From positions 118,567 to 182,566 of IMG/VR virus record IMGVR_UViG_3300027759_003534: DNA of 64,000 bases; one strand, 5' to 3'. Below the pieces are notes generated by a model that was not told the DNA's origin, did not search any database, and saw only the letters and a list, made by a program, of their open reading frames with translations. The translations under genes and the position numbers were made by a program. This DNA is from a virus. Below are positions 9,616 to 18,421 of this stretch, piece by piece (position 1 is the stretch's first letter; every line of letters begins with the position of its first letter).

Positions 9616-10897
9616 TCGACTGTGTTTAGCACCCTGGGTCCATACATATCTTAGTCCACAAACCGAAAGGCGCATGTGCTGTGCCAGCAGAGAACCTGCA
9701 CAGGCATTTGAACAGTATATAGATACTGTTGCAGGCACAGGTACATACCACCCTACAACATTAGAAGCACACTGGAACGGCGATCACATGCGCAGTGTAA
9801 GACGGCGCATGATGGCCGACGAAACTTTACCTGAATGCGCTGTGTGCAATGAACAACTGCTTAATACCGACGTGTACCGTAGCTACTTTAACCGTATGTT
9901 TGGGCACTTACGCAATGACATTTATGCTAAAACAGATGATACAGGGTCAACTACTATGCAACCTGTATCATGGGATTATCGCTTCAGTAACCTATGTAAC
10001 TTTAAGTGCCGTACGTGCGGGGATATGTTAAGTAGTAGTTGGGAGTCAGAACAACGTGCTAACAACATGATCAACTGGTCTAACCCAAAGAATAACTGGA
10101 TGCTTCCAGAAGTACGTGAAGAAATAACTCGGTTTCAAGACAGTCAAATTGAGCAAGAGTTTAGTCAAGCAGTAGAAGAACACCGTGTAGAAGAAGTATA
10201 TTGGGTAGGCGGCGAACCTTTGATGTATGAACAGCACTGGCGCTATATGCGTCGCATAATTGAATTAGGAGATGGACCACGTGTTTACGCAAGATATAAT
10301 ACTAACCTTAGTCGGGTTAATTATAGGGGTATTGGGTTGTATACTGATATTCTTGCCCATATTCGTGATTGGCAAATCTGCGCCAGCCTCGACGGAACAG
10401 GACCAACAGGAGAATACATCAGAACGGGATTGGACTATGTGGATTGGCTAGCTAACTTTAAACAAGGGTTAGAACTAGCACAAACACGTAGACAAATGCG
10501 TATAGACTTTACGCTAACATTACCTGGCTTGTTCGAAGTTCATAATATCCAACAATTAGCTGAAGAGCTTGATGTAGACATTTTAGCCAAAGTAGTATTC
10601 AGCTTCTCCCCAGATATCATTATGAGCCCACTTGCACTACCCAGAAAGTTATTAGACAAGACCGTGGATCGTATAATAACTCAACTACCCAACGGTGCTT
10701 TACGAGATGTATTACTACAGTTAAAACGTAGGCCCGTGTTTACCGAACAATGGAACCACGGCGAAGCCGCAGCGCAAATTGCAGTAGGAAAAAAACGTAT
10801 ATTACAGTTAGAACAAATCCGCGGAGACACATTGACTTTACAAACAATATTAAATCAAGACCCAGAAATAGGAGCATGGTATGACAGCATTGCTTGA
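9593..10897 (+). CDS. Radical SAM protein, class B
   Basis: The 434-aa protein has CLAPWVHTYLSPQTERRMCC at its N-terminus, CAVCNEQLL near residue 83, the cluster motif CNFKCRTC near residue 140 and YWVGGEPLMY near residue 205. An ATG at 9602 is an equally good start and would shorten the overlap with the upstream gene. It is the last of six radical SAM genes in this run. Its stop overlaps the start of the unknown 343-aa protein by 17 bp, so that protein is probably made together with it. The substrate is unknown. Confidence 0.85.
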   Translation: MDPMATSDRLCLAPWVHTYLSPQTERRMCCASREPAQAFEQYIDTVAGTGTYHPTTLEAHWNGDHMRSVRRRMMADETLPECAVCNEQLLNTDVYRSYFNRMFGHLRNDIYAKTDDTGSTTMQPVSWDYRFSNLCNFKCRTCGDMLSSSWESEQRANNMINWSNPKNNWMLPEVREEITRFQDSQIEQEFSQAVEEHRVEEVYWVGGEPLMYEQHWRYMRRIIELGDGPRVYARYNTNLSRVNYRGIGLYTDILAHIRDWQICASLDGTGPTGEYIRTGLDYVDWLANFKQGLELAQTRRQMRIDFTLTLPGLFEVHNIQQLAEELDVDILAKVVFSFSPDIIMSPLALPRKLLDKTVDRIITQLPNGALRDVLLQLKRRPVFTEQWNHGEAAAQIAVGKKRILQLEQIRGDTLTLQTILNQDPEIGAWYDSIA

Positions 10898-11912
10898 TCA
10901 AATAGAGTTGGACTTAGAAGATCTCACTGTGTACATTGATGTTTACGATAACAGTCTAGCACGTCGTTGGTTAACTGCTTTAAATGCAGTATTAATCAAT
11001 AACTTGCATCTTGAAAAAAACTACTGCTTTTTAGGTTTTGCAGAAGGGCCGCGCCAGGGTGAATTACTCATTGCAGAGATTAATCGCAGTATCAGTGCAA
11101 TTAATGCCAGTGCTGTAGACTATGCAATAGATCATACCTTTACATTGGCTCAAAGCGTAGACTCAGAGGGTGGAGTTAATCACTCAGAGTTTAATCTACT
11201 ACATCGTTACTTTGAAGACTTACAGGGCACTGCTAGTAGCCCTAGTCCTTTGTATGCAACCGCTGATTCTACCACACGCTGGCATATACGTCAGTTAAAC
11301 TTACTATGTCACGAGTTTGAATCTTGGCAACTTAGTTGGCGCAAGCTACACACAGCACCAGAATGGATGCGTCCCAGCCAACTCATGTGTTGGCTAAATG
11401 CTCCACGCTACACACTGGACCGAGAAGATTTTGAGCTGTTTGGCGTAGACACCATTAACAGAAGCTTGGGTGGTGTGTATGCAGGTGTTAACAAGGCCGT
11501 GGGCAAGCACCATTGGGAAGTGTTCCAGGATGAAGGGCGCGACAGTAGGATAGGTGAATTAACCACAACCAGCTTGGCCGCACAAACCTTGGCCTGTGCA
11601 GACTTTGATATAGAATGGGCCAACAATCCTGGCGCATATCATTGGCAGATAACGCGGTTAAAACAGTTCCGTGAATGGTTAACTGCAAACGGCTGGAACC
11701 CAGAAGATCCCGCCCTTACTATAGGACATCCCAAGATTGGTCAAGTTGACTTGCGGCGTAGTTTTGGTACAGAAGATTATTGCGAAATCTGGGCTCAGTT
11801 AAATACTCGTTTAAATGTGTCAGCCGTACGTACTAGTACAGCACAAGCTGTTTACCCGTATTCATGGACTGATGCAGACTATGCTCAACAACAAATAAAG
11901 GAACTCAAATGA
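10881..11912 (+). CDS. Unknown 343-aa protein coupled to radical SAM cluster
   Basis: I do not recognise a characterised family. The protein is soluble, with no signal peptide or membrane segment. It begins TALLDQIELDLEDLTVYIDV and has the conserved-looking stretches KNYCFLGF, LNLLCHEFESWQ and LGGVYAGVNKAVGKHHWEVF. WQITRLKQFREWL and EDPALTIGHPKIGQVDL near the C-terminus could form a recognition domain. It starts inside the last radical SAM gene and ends with an ATGA overlap into a 33-aa gene, so its expression is tied to both. A role as partner, scaffold or second enzyme of the radical SAM proteins is inference from position only. Confidence 0.65.
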   Translation: MTALLDQIELDLEDLTVYIDVYDNSLARRWLTALNAVLINNLHLEKNYCFLGFAEGPRQGELLIAEINRSISAINASAVDYAIDHTFTLAQSVDSEGGVNHSEFNLLHRYFEDLQGTASSPSPLYATADSTTRWHIRQLNLLCHEFESWQLSWRKLHTAPEWMRPSQLMCWLNAPRYTLDREDFELFGVDTINRSLGGVYAGVNKAVGKHHWEVFQDEGRDSRIGELTTTSLAAQTLACADFDIEWANNPGAYHWQITRLKQFREWLTANGWNPEDPALTIGHPKIGQVDLRRSFGTEDYCEIWAQLNTRLNVSAVRTSTAQAVYPYSWTDADYAQQQIKELK

Positions 11913-12010
11913 ACTGGATTCGTAACATATACAACCAAATTAAACTAGAGATACGCTATCGTAAGAAGCTGAAAGAACTGCGCAAGAGAGACCCGTTTAT
12001 ATACAAATGA
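11909..12010 (+). CDS. 33-aa basic mini-protein between unknown protein and carbamoyltransferase
   Basis: The ATG at 11909 overlaps the upstream stop as ATGA, and the TGA at 12008-12010 overlaps the carbamoyltransferase ATG at 12007 as ATGA, so coding on both sides is continuous. The peptide starts MNWIRNIYNQIKLEIRY, is strongly basic in the middle (about one third Lys/Arg) and ends RKRDPFIYK. It is predicted to be an amphipathic helix with a fixed C-terminal tail. It could be a small accessory subunit, a leader for coupling, or a modified peptide precursor. I cannot choose among these. The double ATGA arrangement makes a real gene likely. Confidence 0.65.
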   Translation: MNWIRNIYNQIKLEIRYRKKLKELRKRDPFIYK

Positions 12011-13479
12011 AACTGGCACCCAATCAATATATCTTGGGCATCAGTGCAGGCTACCACGATGCGGCTGCTGCAGTAGTTGATGTACAGGGCAATGTAGTGT
12101 TTGCTGCTCACAGTGAACGTTATAGTAAATGTAAGAATGATCCTAACATTGCCAGTGGCCTACTAGCAGAACTGTGTGACTACCAGTATGCCACAGTGGC
12201 CTACTACGAGCGTCCGTGGTTACATAACCTACAACAGTTGTATTCAGGACAACGCATACTAGGACCGTGGACCACCCGCGGCGCATTACAACAGCATCTA
12301 GGTGCCTGGTATCACAAGCCTGCAGATCGTGAAGTCAGCTACCCACATCATTTAAGCCATGCAGCTGCAGGATTCCAAACCAGTCCGTTTGAACGTGCCA
12401 CAGTAGTAGTAATAGATGCTGTAGGCGAGTTAGATACCGTGAGCATATATGGCGCTGAGTATGACCGACAGGGTCGTGCCGTATATAAAAGACTTTGGGT
12501 ACAACGTTACCCACGTAGCATAGGCCTGTTTTACAGTGCTGTTACGCAACGTGTTGGACTTGACCCCATGCATGAAGAGTACATAACCATGGGCATGGCT
12601 GCATATGGCGAACCCTGCTATGTGGAAGAGCTTAGAGCCCTACTAGACGAGAACTTACATGTGGGTTTAGACCCAGAGTTCTTGCCCAATGCCAAAGATA
12701 CAGATATCGCTGCCAGTGCCCAGGTGCTTGCAGAACAATTGATATATAACATAATGCGTCGTGCTAGAGATTTCAAGTGGAGTACTAACTTGGTCTATCA
12801 GGGCGGTGTTGCACTCAACTGTTTGGCCAATAGAAACTTAGGTGATTACTTTGAAAACGTTTGGATTATGCCTTGCCCTGGCGACGCTGGCTCTAGCCTT
12901 GGCGCTGCTGCCTTGGCCTACGGAAAGCAACTTTGCTGGAACAACGCATTCCTTGGTCAAGAAATCGCTGGAGACTATCCCGTTGATGCCATCTGTGATA
13001 GCTTACAGCATGATAGAATCTGCGGTGTCGCTAGCGGTCGGGCAGAGTTTGGACCCAGAGCTCTTGGAAATAGAAGCCTACTGGCAGACCCCCGCGGACC
13101 AGATATAAAGGAGTTAGTAAATCGAATCAAACGTAGACAACAGTTTAGACCCTTTGCACCAGTCATTTTGGAGGAGCATGTGGATCAGTATTTTGACTTG
13201 CCAGGTGGTTGGGTTGACAGTAGGTATATGCAGATCGTTGGTCGTTGTAGGCATCCTGACCTATTTCCTGCTGTTACCCATGTTGATGGCACCAGTCGCG
13301 TACAGACTGTACCGGCGGATGGATCAGGAATCAGATGTTTACTAGAAGCCTGGTATGCTAGAACAGGATGTCCCATGCTGTTGAACACCAGTCTTAACAT
13401 ACGTGGCGAACCCATGGTCAACGACCGTGCAGATGCTGATCGTTTTGAACAACTGTACGGTATAAGGGTACACAGTTAG
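12007..13479 (+). CDS. Carbamoyltransferase, NodU/CmcH/TobZ family
   Basis: These enzymes make carbamoyl-adenylate from carbamoyl phosphate and ATP, then transfer the carbamoyl group to a hydroxyl of a sugar or antibiotic. The 490-aa protein has the N-terminal Kae1-like domain (ILGISAGYHDAAAAVV at the start, HHLSHAAAGF near residue 115, YITMGMAAYG near residue 195, QGGVALNCLANR near residue 265). The C-terminal domain is marked by EFGPRALGNRSLLADPR near residue 345 and LNTSLNIRGEPM near residue 460. It is shorter than the usual 550-600 residues but all hallmark motifs are present. It starts by ATGA overlap with the 33-aa gene. The acceptor is unknown. Confidence 0.9.
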   Translation: MKLAPNQYILGISAGYHDAAAAVVDVQGNVVFAAHSERYSKCKNDPNIASGLLAELCDYQYATVAYYERPWLHNLQQLYSGQRILGPWTTRGALQQHLGAWYHKPADREVSYPHHLSHAAAGFQTSPFERATVVVIDAVGELDTVSIYGAEYDRQGRAVYKRLWVQRYPRSIGLFYSAVTQRVGLDPMHEEYITMGMAAYGEPCYVEELRALLDENLHVGLDPEFLPNAKDTDIAASAQVLAEQLIYNIMRRARDFKWSTNLVYQGGVALNCLANRNLGDYFENVWIMPCPGDAGSSLGAAALAYGKQLCWNNAFLGQEIAGDYPVDAICDSLQHDRICGVASGRAEFGPRALGNRSLLADPRGPDIKELVNRIKRRQQFRPFAPVILEEHVDQYFDLPGGWVDSRYMQIVGRCRHPDLFPAVTHVDGTSRVQTVPADGSGIRCLLEAWYARTGCPMLLNTSLNIRGEPMVNDRADADRFEQLYGIRVHS

Positions 13480-13480
13480 C

Positions 13481-14215
13481 ATGGACCGCGCCGTTATATT
13501 TGTGGGTGACAGCTACTGTGCCACTACAGACCAAAGCACCTATGATTTTAGCGGACGACCGCGGCATCAATGCTACGTTAAAGATAGCCCTGGGCATCCG
13601 GCCTTGGTTAGTGAACACTACCGAGCAGAACTGGTGTGCCATGGCTATTGGGGTAAAAGCTGGTGGTATAGTCGCCACCGGTTGCAACAAGCACTCAAAC
13701 AGGATCCAGGCCTGTTGGCCCGCACTAGAGCTGTGGTATTTTGTCATACAGATTCGGGTAGAATAAACAGCTCCAATAAAGATCTAACTGTAATGCACTT
13801 TCCACGGCTGTATGATCCTGTCAGGCAGAACATGCCGTATGATCCAGGACTGGCTGACGCAAGCCGGTTGTGGCTCATGCACCTCCACGATTATGAATTC
13901 CAGGACTGGGCACAACAGCAGTACTTTCGCGAACTGGCACGCGAATACAGCACAGTAAAGACCATACACTTTCATTGTTTTAAGCACACGGTCCAGTACA
14001 GTGACTTGTTACCGGGCATGGTATACACTACTCCGCTGATAGAGATCTCTAAGAGAGAATCTGGTGCAGACGAGAGAAGTTTTGTACAAGATGGCAGAGC
14101 CAACCACATGAACGCACACAACAACCGGGCCCTAGCCCAGGTTATTATCAGTGCTATAGACAACTATAGTCCTGGACTACATACAATCAACCTAACAGGA
14201 TTCGACCTCATATGA
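13481..14215 (+). CDS. SGNH/GDSL hydrolase-like protein
   Basis: The 244-aa protein begins AVIFVGDSYC, matching block I of SGNH hydrolases (G-D-S). It has a late R-A-N-H-M-N-x-H-N-N segment near residue 208 that could supply the catalytic His block. The middle blocks (Gly, Asn) are not clear, so it may be a divergent or inactive member. SGNH proteins act as esterases, often O-acyl transferases or deacylases on glycans. It starts 1 bp after the carbamoyltransferase stop and its own stop overlaps a 14-codon ORF. Two other GDS-motif proteins are encoded at 28010 and 49648. Confidence 0.5.
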   Translation: MDRAVIFVGDSYCATTDQSTYDFSGRPRHQCYVKDSPGHPALVSEHYRAELVCHGYWGKSWWYSRHRLQQALKQDPGLLARTRAVVFCHTDSGRINSSNKDLTVMHFPRLYDPVRQNMPYDPGLADASRLWLMHLHDYEFQDWAQQQYFRELAREYSTVKTIHFHCFKHTVQYSDLLPGMVYTTPLIEISKRESGADERSFVQDGRANHMNAHNNRALAQVIISAIDNYSPGLHTINLTGFDLI

Positions 14216-14256
14216 AACCAGTATTCCCTATACCCACCGCTCAGGACTGCCGCTAG
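14212..14256 (+). CDS. 14-codon ORF, possible leader or gene remnant
   Basis: The ATG at 14212 overlaps the upstream TGA as ATGA and the TAG ends 1 bp before the next ATG at 14258. The peptide is MKPVFPIPTAQDCR. Its spacing exactly bridges two genes, so it may serve as a translational coupler. A start of the form F-P-I-x-T...C is, from memory, typical of some phage twitch-type radical SAM proteins, so it may be the stub of a lost paralogue. It is too short to be certain it matters. Confidence 0.3.
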   Translation: MKPVFPIPTAQDCR

Positions 14257-14257
14257 C

Positions 14258-14923
14258 ATGTACTTTCATCACAATAATCAAGTGGCCTGGCTCAGCATAG
14301 CTAAAAACGCATGTCGTAGTTGGGAGCGGGTGTTTGACAATCTGGGCTGGGTCAAAGAAGACCTGTGGAAACCTACTGTGGATATTGCACAGTTGGAGTT
14401 CTTTGGATTACTACGTTGGCCCACTGTGAGACACACCATGGGTGTGATTGAGTTTCTGGAGCAGACTGGTCAGTTGGCCCTGTTGCACAACCCTGAAGTG
14501 AATCGCTTGCTGGTGTCAGCTGTGTTTGATCAGCACAGCTATACAGTGAGTCAGATGATACCAGCCCACATTGTCGAACGTACCACATGGTTCATAATTG
14601 ATCAGGTCAATTGGGACTACGAGCAACTGGTACAAAACTATCTACACAGCCATGGAGTAGAAATTGCCGTTCCTGTGCCTAGAATCACAGATGCTAGACC
14701 CACCACTCGACCTGGTCGAATCGAGCTGACCAAGCTGAAACAAAAATACAGCGATGATTATGCCCGGTTGGTAAAAAACTTCTTGGATGCAGATATTAAA
14801 CTGTATGAACGCACAATAGGGATACAATATCTGCACCGTGGCCCTACACAGTCCCGTCTGGAATCGGTCACCAGGTCGGAATTTTATCCTTGGCTAGCCG
14901 CTGAAGACTGGCTTCAATCCTGA
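14258..14923 (+). CDS. Sulfotransferase-like protein
   Basis: The 221-aa protein opens with VAWLSIAKNACRSWERVF, which resembles the PAPS-binding start of carbohydrate sulfotransferases (I-P-K-x-A-x-[ST]-[ST/SW]). RWPTVRHTMGVIEFL near residue 65 and a late DYARLVKNFLDADIKLYER stretch resemble the end of Sulfotransfer_2-type domains. If active it would move a sulfate group to a hydroxyl. It is the last plus-strand gene of the operon, and its stop lies 4 bp from the stop of the converging amidinotransferase. The family assignment is tentative. Confidence 0.45.
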   Translation: MYFHHNNQVAWLSIAKNACRSWERVFDNLGWVKEDLWKPTVDIAQLEFFGLLRWPTVRHTMGVIEFLEQTGQLALLHNPEVNRLLVSAVFDQHSYTVSQMIPAHIVERTTWFIIDQVNWDYEQLVQNYLHSHGVEIAVPVPRITDARPTTRPGRIELTKLKQKYSDDYARLVKNFLDADIKLYERTIGIQYLHRGPTQSRLESVTRSEFYPWLAAEDWLQS

Positions 14924-14927
14924 CAGA

Positions 14928-15962
14928 TTATAGATACTGTTCCAGTCCACCGCGGCGGCGTAGATCCTGTGTACAGCATGAAATGCCACCGTCCCAGAAG
15001 TAACTATGTCGCAGTTCACTAATGATGGGTTCAATACCGTGGCTCCTACAGAAGTCAAACACTGGCTTGTTATAAGCACTGAAGATCACATTAGATTCAT
15101 CCAAGACCAAGCAGTTGACATCAAACACTGTTTCGGCCACAAAGCCGGTCCACTTTGACAGGTAGGTATCTACGAAACTAGTAAATTCTGGCGTGGGTGT
15201 TGACCCTTGCACATACCATGCTCCTGGACTAGTTTCATACTTGAACTTGCCCACTTCCATGGCCGCCCATATGCTCGAATCCCACACCTTGCATACCGAC
15301 CAACCTGGAAAGTCTCTGGCCAGATCAAGATGCATGTCGTGTTTACTGCTTAATATAACACCCGGCTTGAGGATAGCAAATACAGCATCTCCGTGTCCGT
15401 CTGTTACTGCTTCGTGTATACGATAACGCGAATCCAGCACATTCGCCACTATCCAAGCTGTCTGTTCCGGTCGCAAATAGTCACTATTATCAAAGAACAC
15501 ATCGCGCCCTACACGTACTATACAACTAGCTGACGCACCATTTAATATGCAATCAGTATCCCACGCTGACCTGTGTGGGTTAACAACTTGATCGCCAAAG
15601 TCTGCACATATTCGATCCAGTTCCGGCATGGCCAATACACGCAACAAACGATCACCCAGACTTATCTGCCAATCACGCGGAGTCAAGGGCGGTAGCGGGG
15701 CTCCTGAACCTGCAGTCTGATGCCATACAAATGAGTCTTTGCTGGGCAAGTCCGGACGACGTACACGGGCACCATAAGTCTCTATAACGCGACTTAATGC
15801 ATCTAAATCTTCTTCAGTTTCGGCTAATATTTGTTGCAACTGATGCCGCACTTGAGCATTGTCAATAAAGTCAAAATAGTCAGGACTATATGCCCGCCCT
15901 ACTATGACTTCTTCAAGCGGTTGCCAACTGGTATAACTGCTGATTCCTTCGGTATTATTCAT
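14928..15962 (-). CDS. Second amidinotransferase family protein
   Basis: The 344-aa protein is a divergent paralogue of the 489-1520 product. Shared features are a PLEEVIVGRAYSPDYF start, a DGHGDAVF His/Asp segment near residue 195 and a C-terminal FWDGGISCCTQDLRRRG carrying the catalytic Cys. The residue before that Cys is Ser here but His in the first copy and in glycine amidinotransferase, so substrate or mechanism may differ. It is the last gene of a minus-strand operon with two glycosyltransferase-like genes and overlaps the upstream gene by 8 bp. Two copies facing each other suggest two amidino transfers, or two acceptors, in one pathway. Confidence 0.85.
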   Translation of the reverse strand: MNNTEGISSYTSWQPLEEVIVGRAYSPDYFDFIDNAQVRHQLQQILAETEEDLDALSRVIETYGARVRRPDLPSKDSFVWHQTAGSGAPLPPLTPRDWQISLGDRLLRVLAMPELDRICADFGDQVVNPHRSAWDTDCILNGASASCIVRVGRDVFFDNSDYLRPEQTAWIVANVLDSRYRIHEAVTDGHGDAVFAILKPGVILSSKHDMHLDLARDFPGWSVCKVWDSSIWAAMEVGKFKYETSPGAWYVQGSTPTPEFTSFVDTYLSKWTGFVAETVFDVNCLVLDESNVIFSAYNKPVFDFCRSHGIEPIISELRHSYFWDGGISCCTQDLRRRGGLEQYL

Positions 15963-17166
15963 TGTGTAATCTTTCGTATAAGCTATTTAAACGATCATAT
16001 TTACTGGCCAAAAATAATGCTTGATTATGTTCTAAGTCCCGTACACAGCTATTATACAGTGTAGTAGGATCTACTAGTAGTAGTTTGCGTATAGTAGCGA
16101 TTACAGCTAGATAACGCTGAGTATTATCCGCAATATGATCATATGAATTATCCAACACTGTGTCAAAGGTTCTATAGCCCATACGACGTAAACTAGCAAG
16201 CGATCCTGCTGGTGCAAACAACACAAACGGGTGACCATGCTTGATACACTTAAAGGTCTTTTCGGTTAGGAAAGCACCGCCCGACCCGTCGGCATCAAAG
16301 TGAGTTTCTAATATGATACTACACGCTGTAGACTCATAGTGTTGTGCTACGTGTTGACTGTGATCATTGTGCTGTGTGCTATCAAGCGCATCACATGTGT
16401 AAGGACCTGCTGTTAAGAACTTTTCTATATCTGACCGTATATCTAGTGTATCAAGCTCGACGGGACAGTCTTCTATACGATCGCCTACTGTTATGGCTGT
16501 ATTATAGCTCCACACAGCTGATCGCAACAATTCCTGGCGTTTAAGGTCCGTTACAACCGACGCTCGCCACCACTTGTGCGATCTAGACAATAATAAAAAA
16601 CTTGACCTCATGGGAACCCCGGTTTTAAGGAATTCTGGCTGTTTTGCTGGTATTTGACTATTTCTCATATAATATAATAACTCATGATCTGCGAAGTGTA
16701 CACAGCGTTCTATAGCATCTGCTGCTGTGTTTCCTGACACTAATCTATATACGTCCACGGGCAAGTCGTTCTTGATACATAGAGCATCTAACCGTTGTTT
16801 TATCCTTTTCGGGTCATCACCTTCATGATAATAAAATAATATCCTTAGGTTGCGTGTATTATCTGCTAATACGCATTTAATGTCGGGCGGTAACAGTGCT
16901 ACATAGTCTATCTCAAAACAAAAGAACCCAAACTGTACAGGATACCAGTGTCGCGCAGTATTAGCACTGTGCAAATACTCAAGGGTAGTCTTTAACTCAA
17001 AAAGATACCCATGCGCTTCACAGTGTGTGATCAACTCAACAGGTACTGTATACGGTCGATATTGTGAAAACTCACGCCAACTCTGTGTATACGGTTCAGC
17101 GGCATGAACAGCTAGATTGGGATATGCTCGCCCACGTTGGATACGATCTACGACAAATCTGAACAT
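15955..17166 (-). CDS. Putative glycosyltransferase-like protein (TEK-motif family)
   Basis: The 403-aa protein has the C-terminal signature GAFLTEKTFKCIKHGHPFVLF, split here at residues about 315-335, then RRMGYRTFDTVLDNSYDHI. The same pattern occurs in the genes at 2913 and 17148. The rest is not recognisable beyond FGFFCFEIDYVALLPPDI and a LRILFYYHEGDDP strand. A GT-B-like sugar transferase is the best guess from the motif. It overlaps the upstream gene by 19 bp and the amidinotransferase by 8 bp. Confidence 0.5.
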   Translation of the reverse strand: MFRFVVDRIQRGRAYPNLAVHAAEPYTQSWREFSQYRPYTVPVELITHCEAHGYLFELKTTLEYLHSANTARHWYPVQFGFFCFEIDYVALLPPDIKCVLADNTRNLRILFYYHEGDDPKRIKQRLDALCIKNDLPVDVYRLVSGNTAADAIERCVHFADHELLYYMRNSQIPAKQPEFLKTGVPMRSSFLLLSRSHKWWRASVVTDLKRQELLRSAVWSYNTAITVGDRIEDCPVELDTLDIRSDIEKFLTAGPYTCDALDSTQHNDHSQHVAQHYESTACSIILETHFDADGSGGAFLTEKTFKCIKHGHPFVLFAPAGSLASLRRMGYRTFDTVLDNSYDHIADNTQRYLAVIATIRKLLLVDPTTLYNSCVRDLEHNQALFLASKYDRLNSLYERLHNE

Positions 17167-18419
17167 AGGGTCTTTAACATTTGCTTTAATTCAACCTCTA
17201 GCACATCCCTGAATCCACCACGGTAGAAATGGTTCCAGTTGTGCTCTACTACAGGCAAAAGATCTTGTTGCAGTTGCTTTTTCGCAGCAGCGCTTCGCGC
17301 ATCTATCTCTAGTAATAGCTGGGCCACGGCCTCGATTCTTAGCACTGGGTCAGTTATGGTATCGTAGGTTTCATCTATATACGGAGCAAATGTTCTAAAT
17401 CCGTATTCTCTCAAGTATTCGAGACTGTGTGCGGGTGCTACCAGAACAAACGGCATTTCTAATGCTATTGCTTTGAATGTTTTTTCTGTCAAGTGAGTTC
17501 TGCGCCCAAAATACACTGTTTCAGTGGGCACATATATCATACTGTCGGCCGCTTCGGCCCAGTTGCCCAATTGATAACTGTGCATCAGTTGTTCTGCTTC
17601 GCCCTCAAATGTACAGGGCAAATCAGCCTGTTTAAACACTTGCTCTATGTCGGGATATATGTTATTATACTTGCTAGCCACTTGGCTTATATCTACACCT
17701 TCGTACTGGCAGAATCTTGGTGCTGATATATGGTTATGTTGCAGGTTGTTTTTGAATATGTTATAAAGGAATAGCACACGATGATCTCTTTTACCACCCA
17801 CAATACGATTGGGACTCATAAAGGTCTGTTGTGGATCTCGATCTCTTGCACGGGCTATTAAATATGTTTGATCATATCCGCGGAACCAATCTAAACAAGC
17901 CCATCCGTGATAAAAATAATAGTGTGCTGTCCAACCGTATTGTTTGGTCAATTCTTCAACATATTCGCCCTTTTCTGACACTACAATATGTCCCAAGTTA
18001 AACAGTTCGGTATTGTGTTTTCTAAACTCGGTAAATTTATCACGGCTATTTCTATAAAAATCAATAGCATTGCTGGGCTGACTCATAATAGCTTGTTTGG
18101 CCTGTGCTTGATAGTCAGTATCGGGCCAGTTTAATCTGGGGTTAACTAGGTGATCTGCAATGCTGTTTTGAGATAATATTAAATCGTAATTTCTCAACAG
18201 CACTTCGTCAAATAACGGTTTAAAAATGTCCAAATGTACAGGTTCTTGATCGTGAAAGTATATGTAATCAGTTTCTACTGCATCATCACTGCCCATGTTA
18301 AATAAACAATCAGGGCTGGTATTGCCCGGTGGATCACAAAAAAATACTCTAGTTCCAGATTTATTTTGCTCTATCCAGGGCCAGAAAGTATTGTTGTATA
18401 TTTCGTCTATTCTAATCAT
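17148..18419 (-). CDS. Putative glycosyltransferase-like protein (TEK-motif family)
   Basis: The 423-aa protein has GRRTHLTEKTFKAIALEMPF and then EYLREYGFRTFAPYIDETYD near residues 325-365, the best example of the shared signature. Upstream are DYIYFHDQEPVHLDIF near residue 50 and YDLILSQNSIADHL near residue 95, which read like a Rossmann half. It is the first gene of a three-gene minus-strand operon. Its ATG at 18419 is only 2 bp from the ATG of the divergent 801-aa gene, so each gene's promoter and ribosome binding site must lie inside the other's coding sequence. Confidence 0.5.
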   Translation of the reverse strand: MIRIDEIYNNTFWPWIEQNKSGTRVFFCDPPGNTSPDCLFNMGSDDAVETDYIYFHDQEPVHLDIFKPLFDEVLLRNYDLILSQNSIADHLVNPRLNWPDTDYQAQAKQAIMSQPSNAIDFYRNSRDKFTEFRKHNTELFNLGHIVVSEKGEYVEELTKQYGWTAHYYFYHGWACLDWFRGYDQTYLIARARDRDPQQTFMSPNRIVGGKRDHRVLFLYNIFKNNLQHNHISAPRFCQYEGVDISQVASKYNNIYPDIEQVFKQADLPCTFEGEAEQLMHSYQLGNWAEAADSMIYVPTETVYFGRRTHLTEKTFKAIALEMPFVLVAPAHSLEYLREYGFRTFAPYIDETYDTITDPVLRIEAVAQLLLEIDARSAAAKKQLQQDLLPVVEHNWNHFYRGGFRDVLEVELKQMLKTLCSDLS

Positions 18420-18421
18420 TT

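Noticed and set aside
489-14923. Saxitoxin-type biosynthetic cluster
   Set aside because: Amidinotransferase, carbamoyltransferase and sulfotransferase-like genes are shared, but there is no polyketide synthase-like starter or the typical oxygenases.
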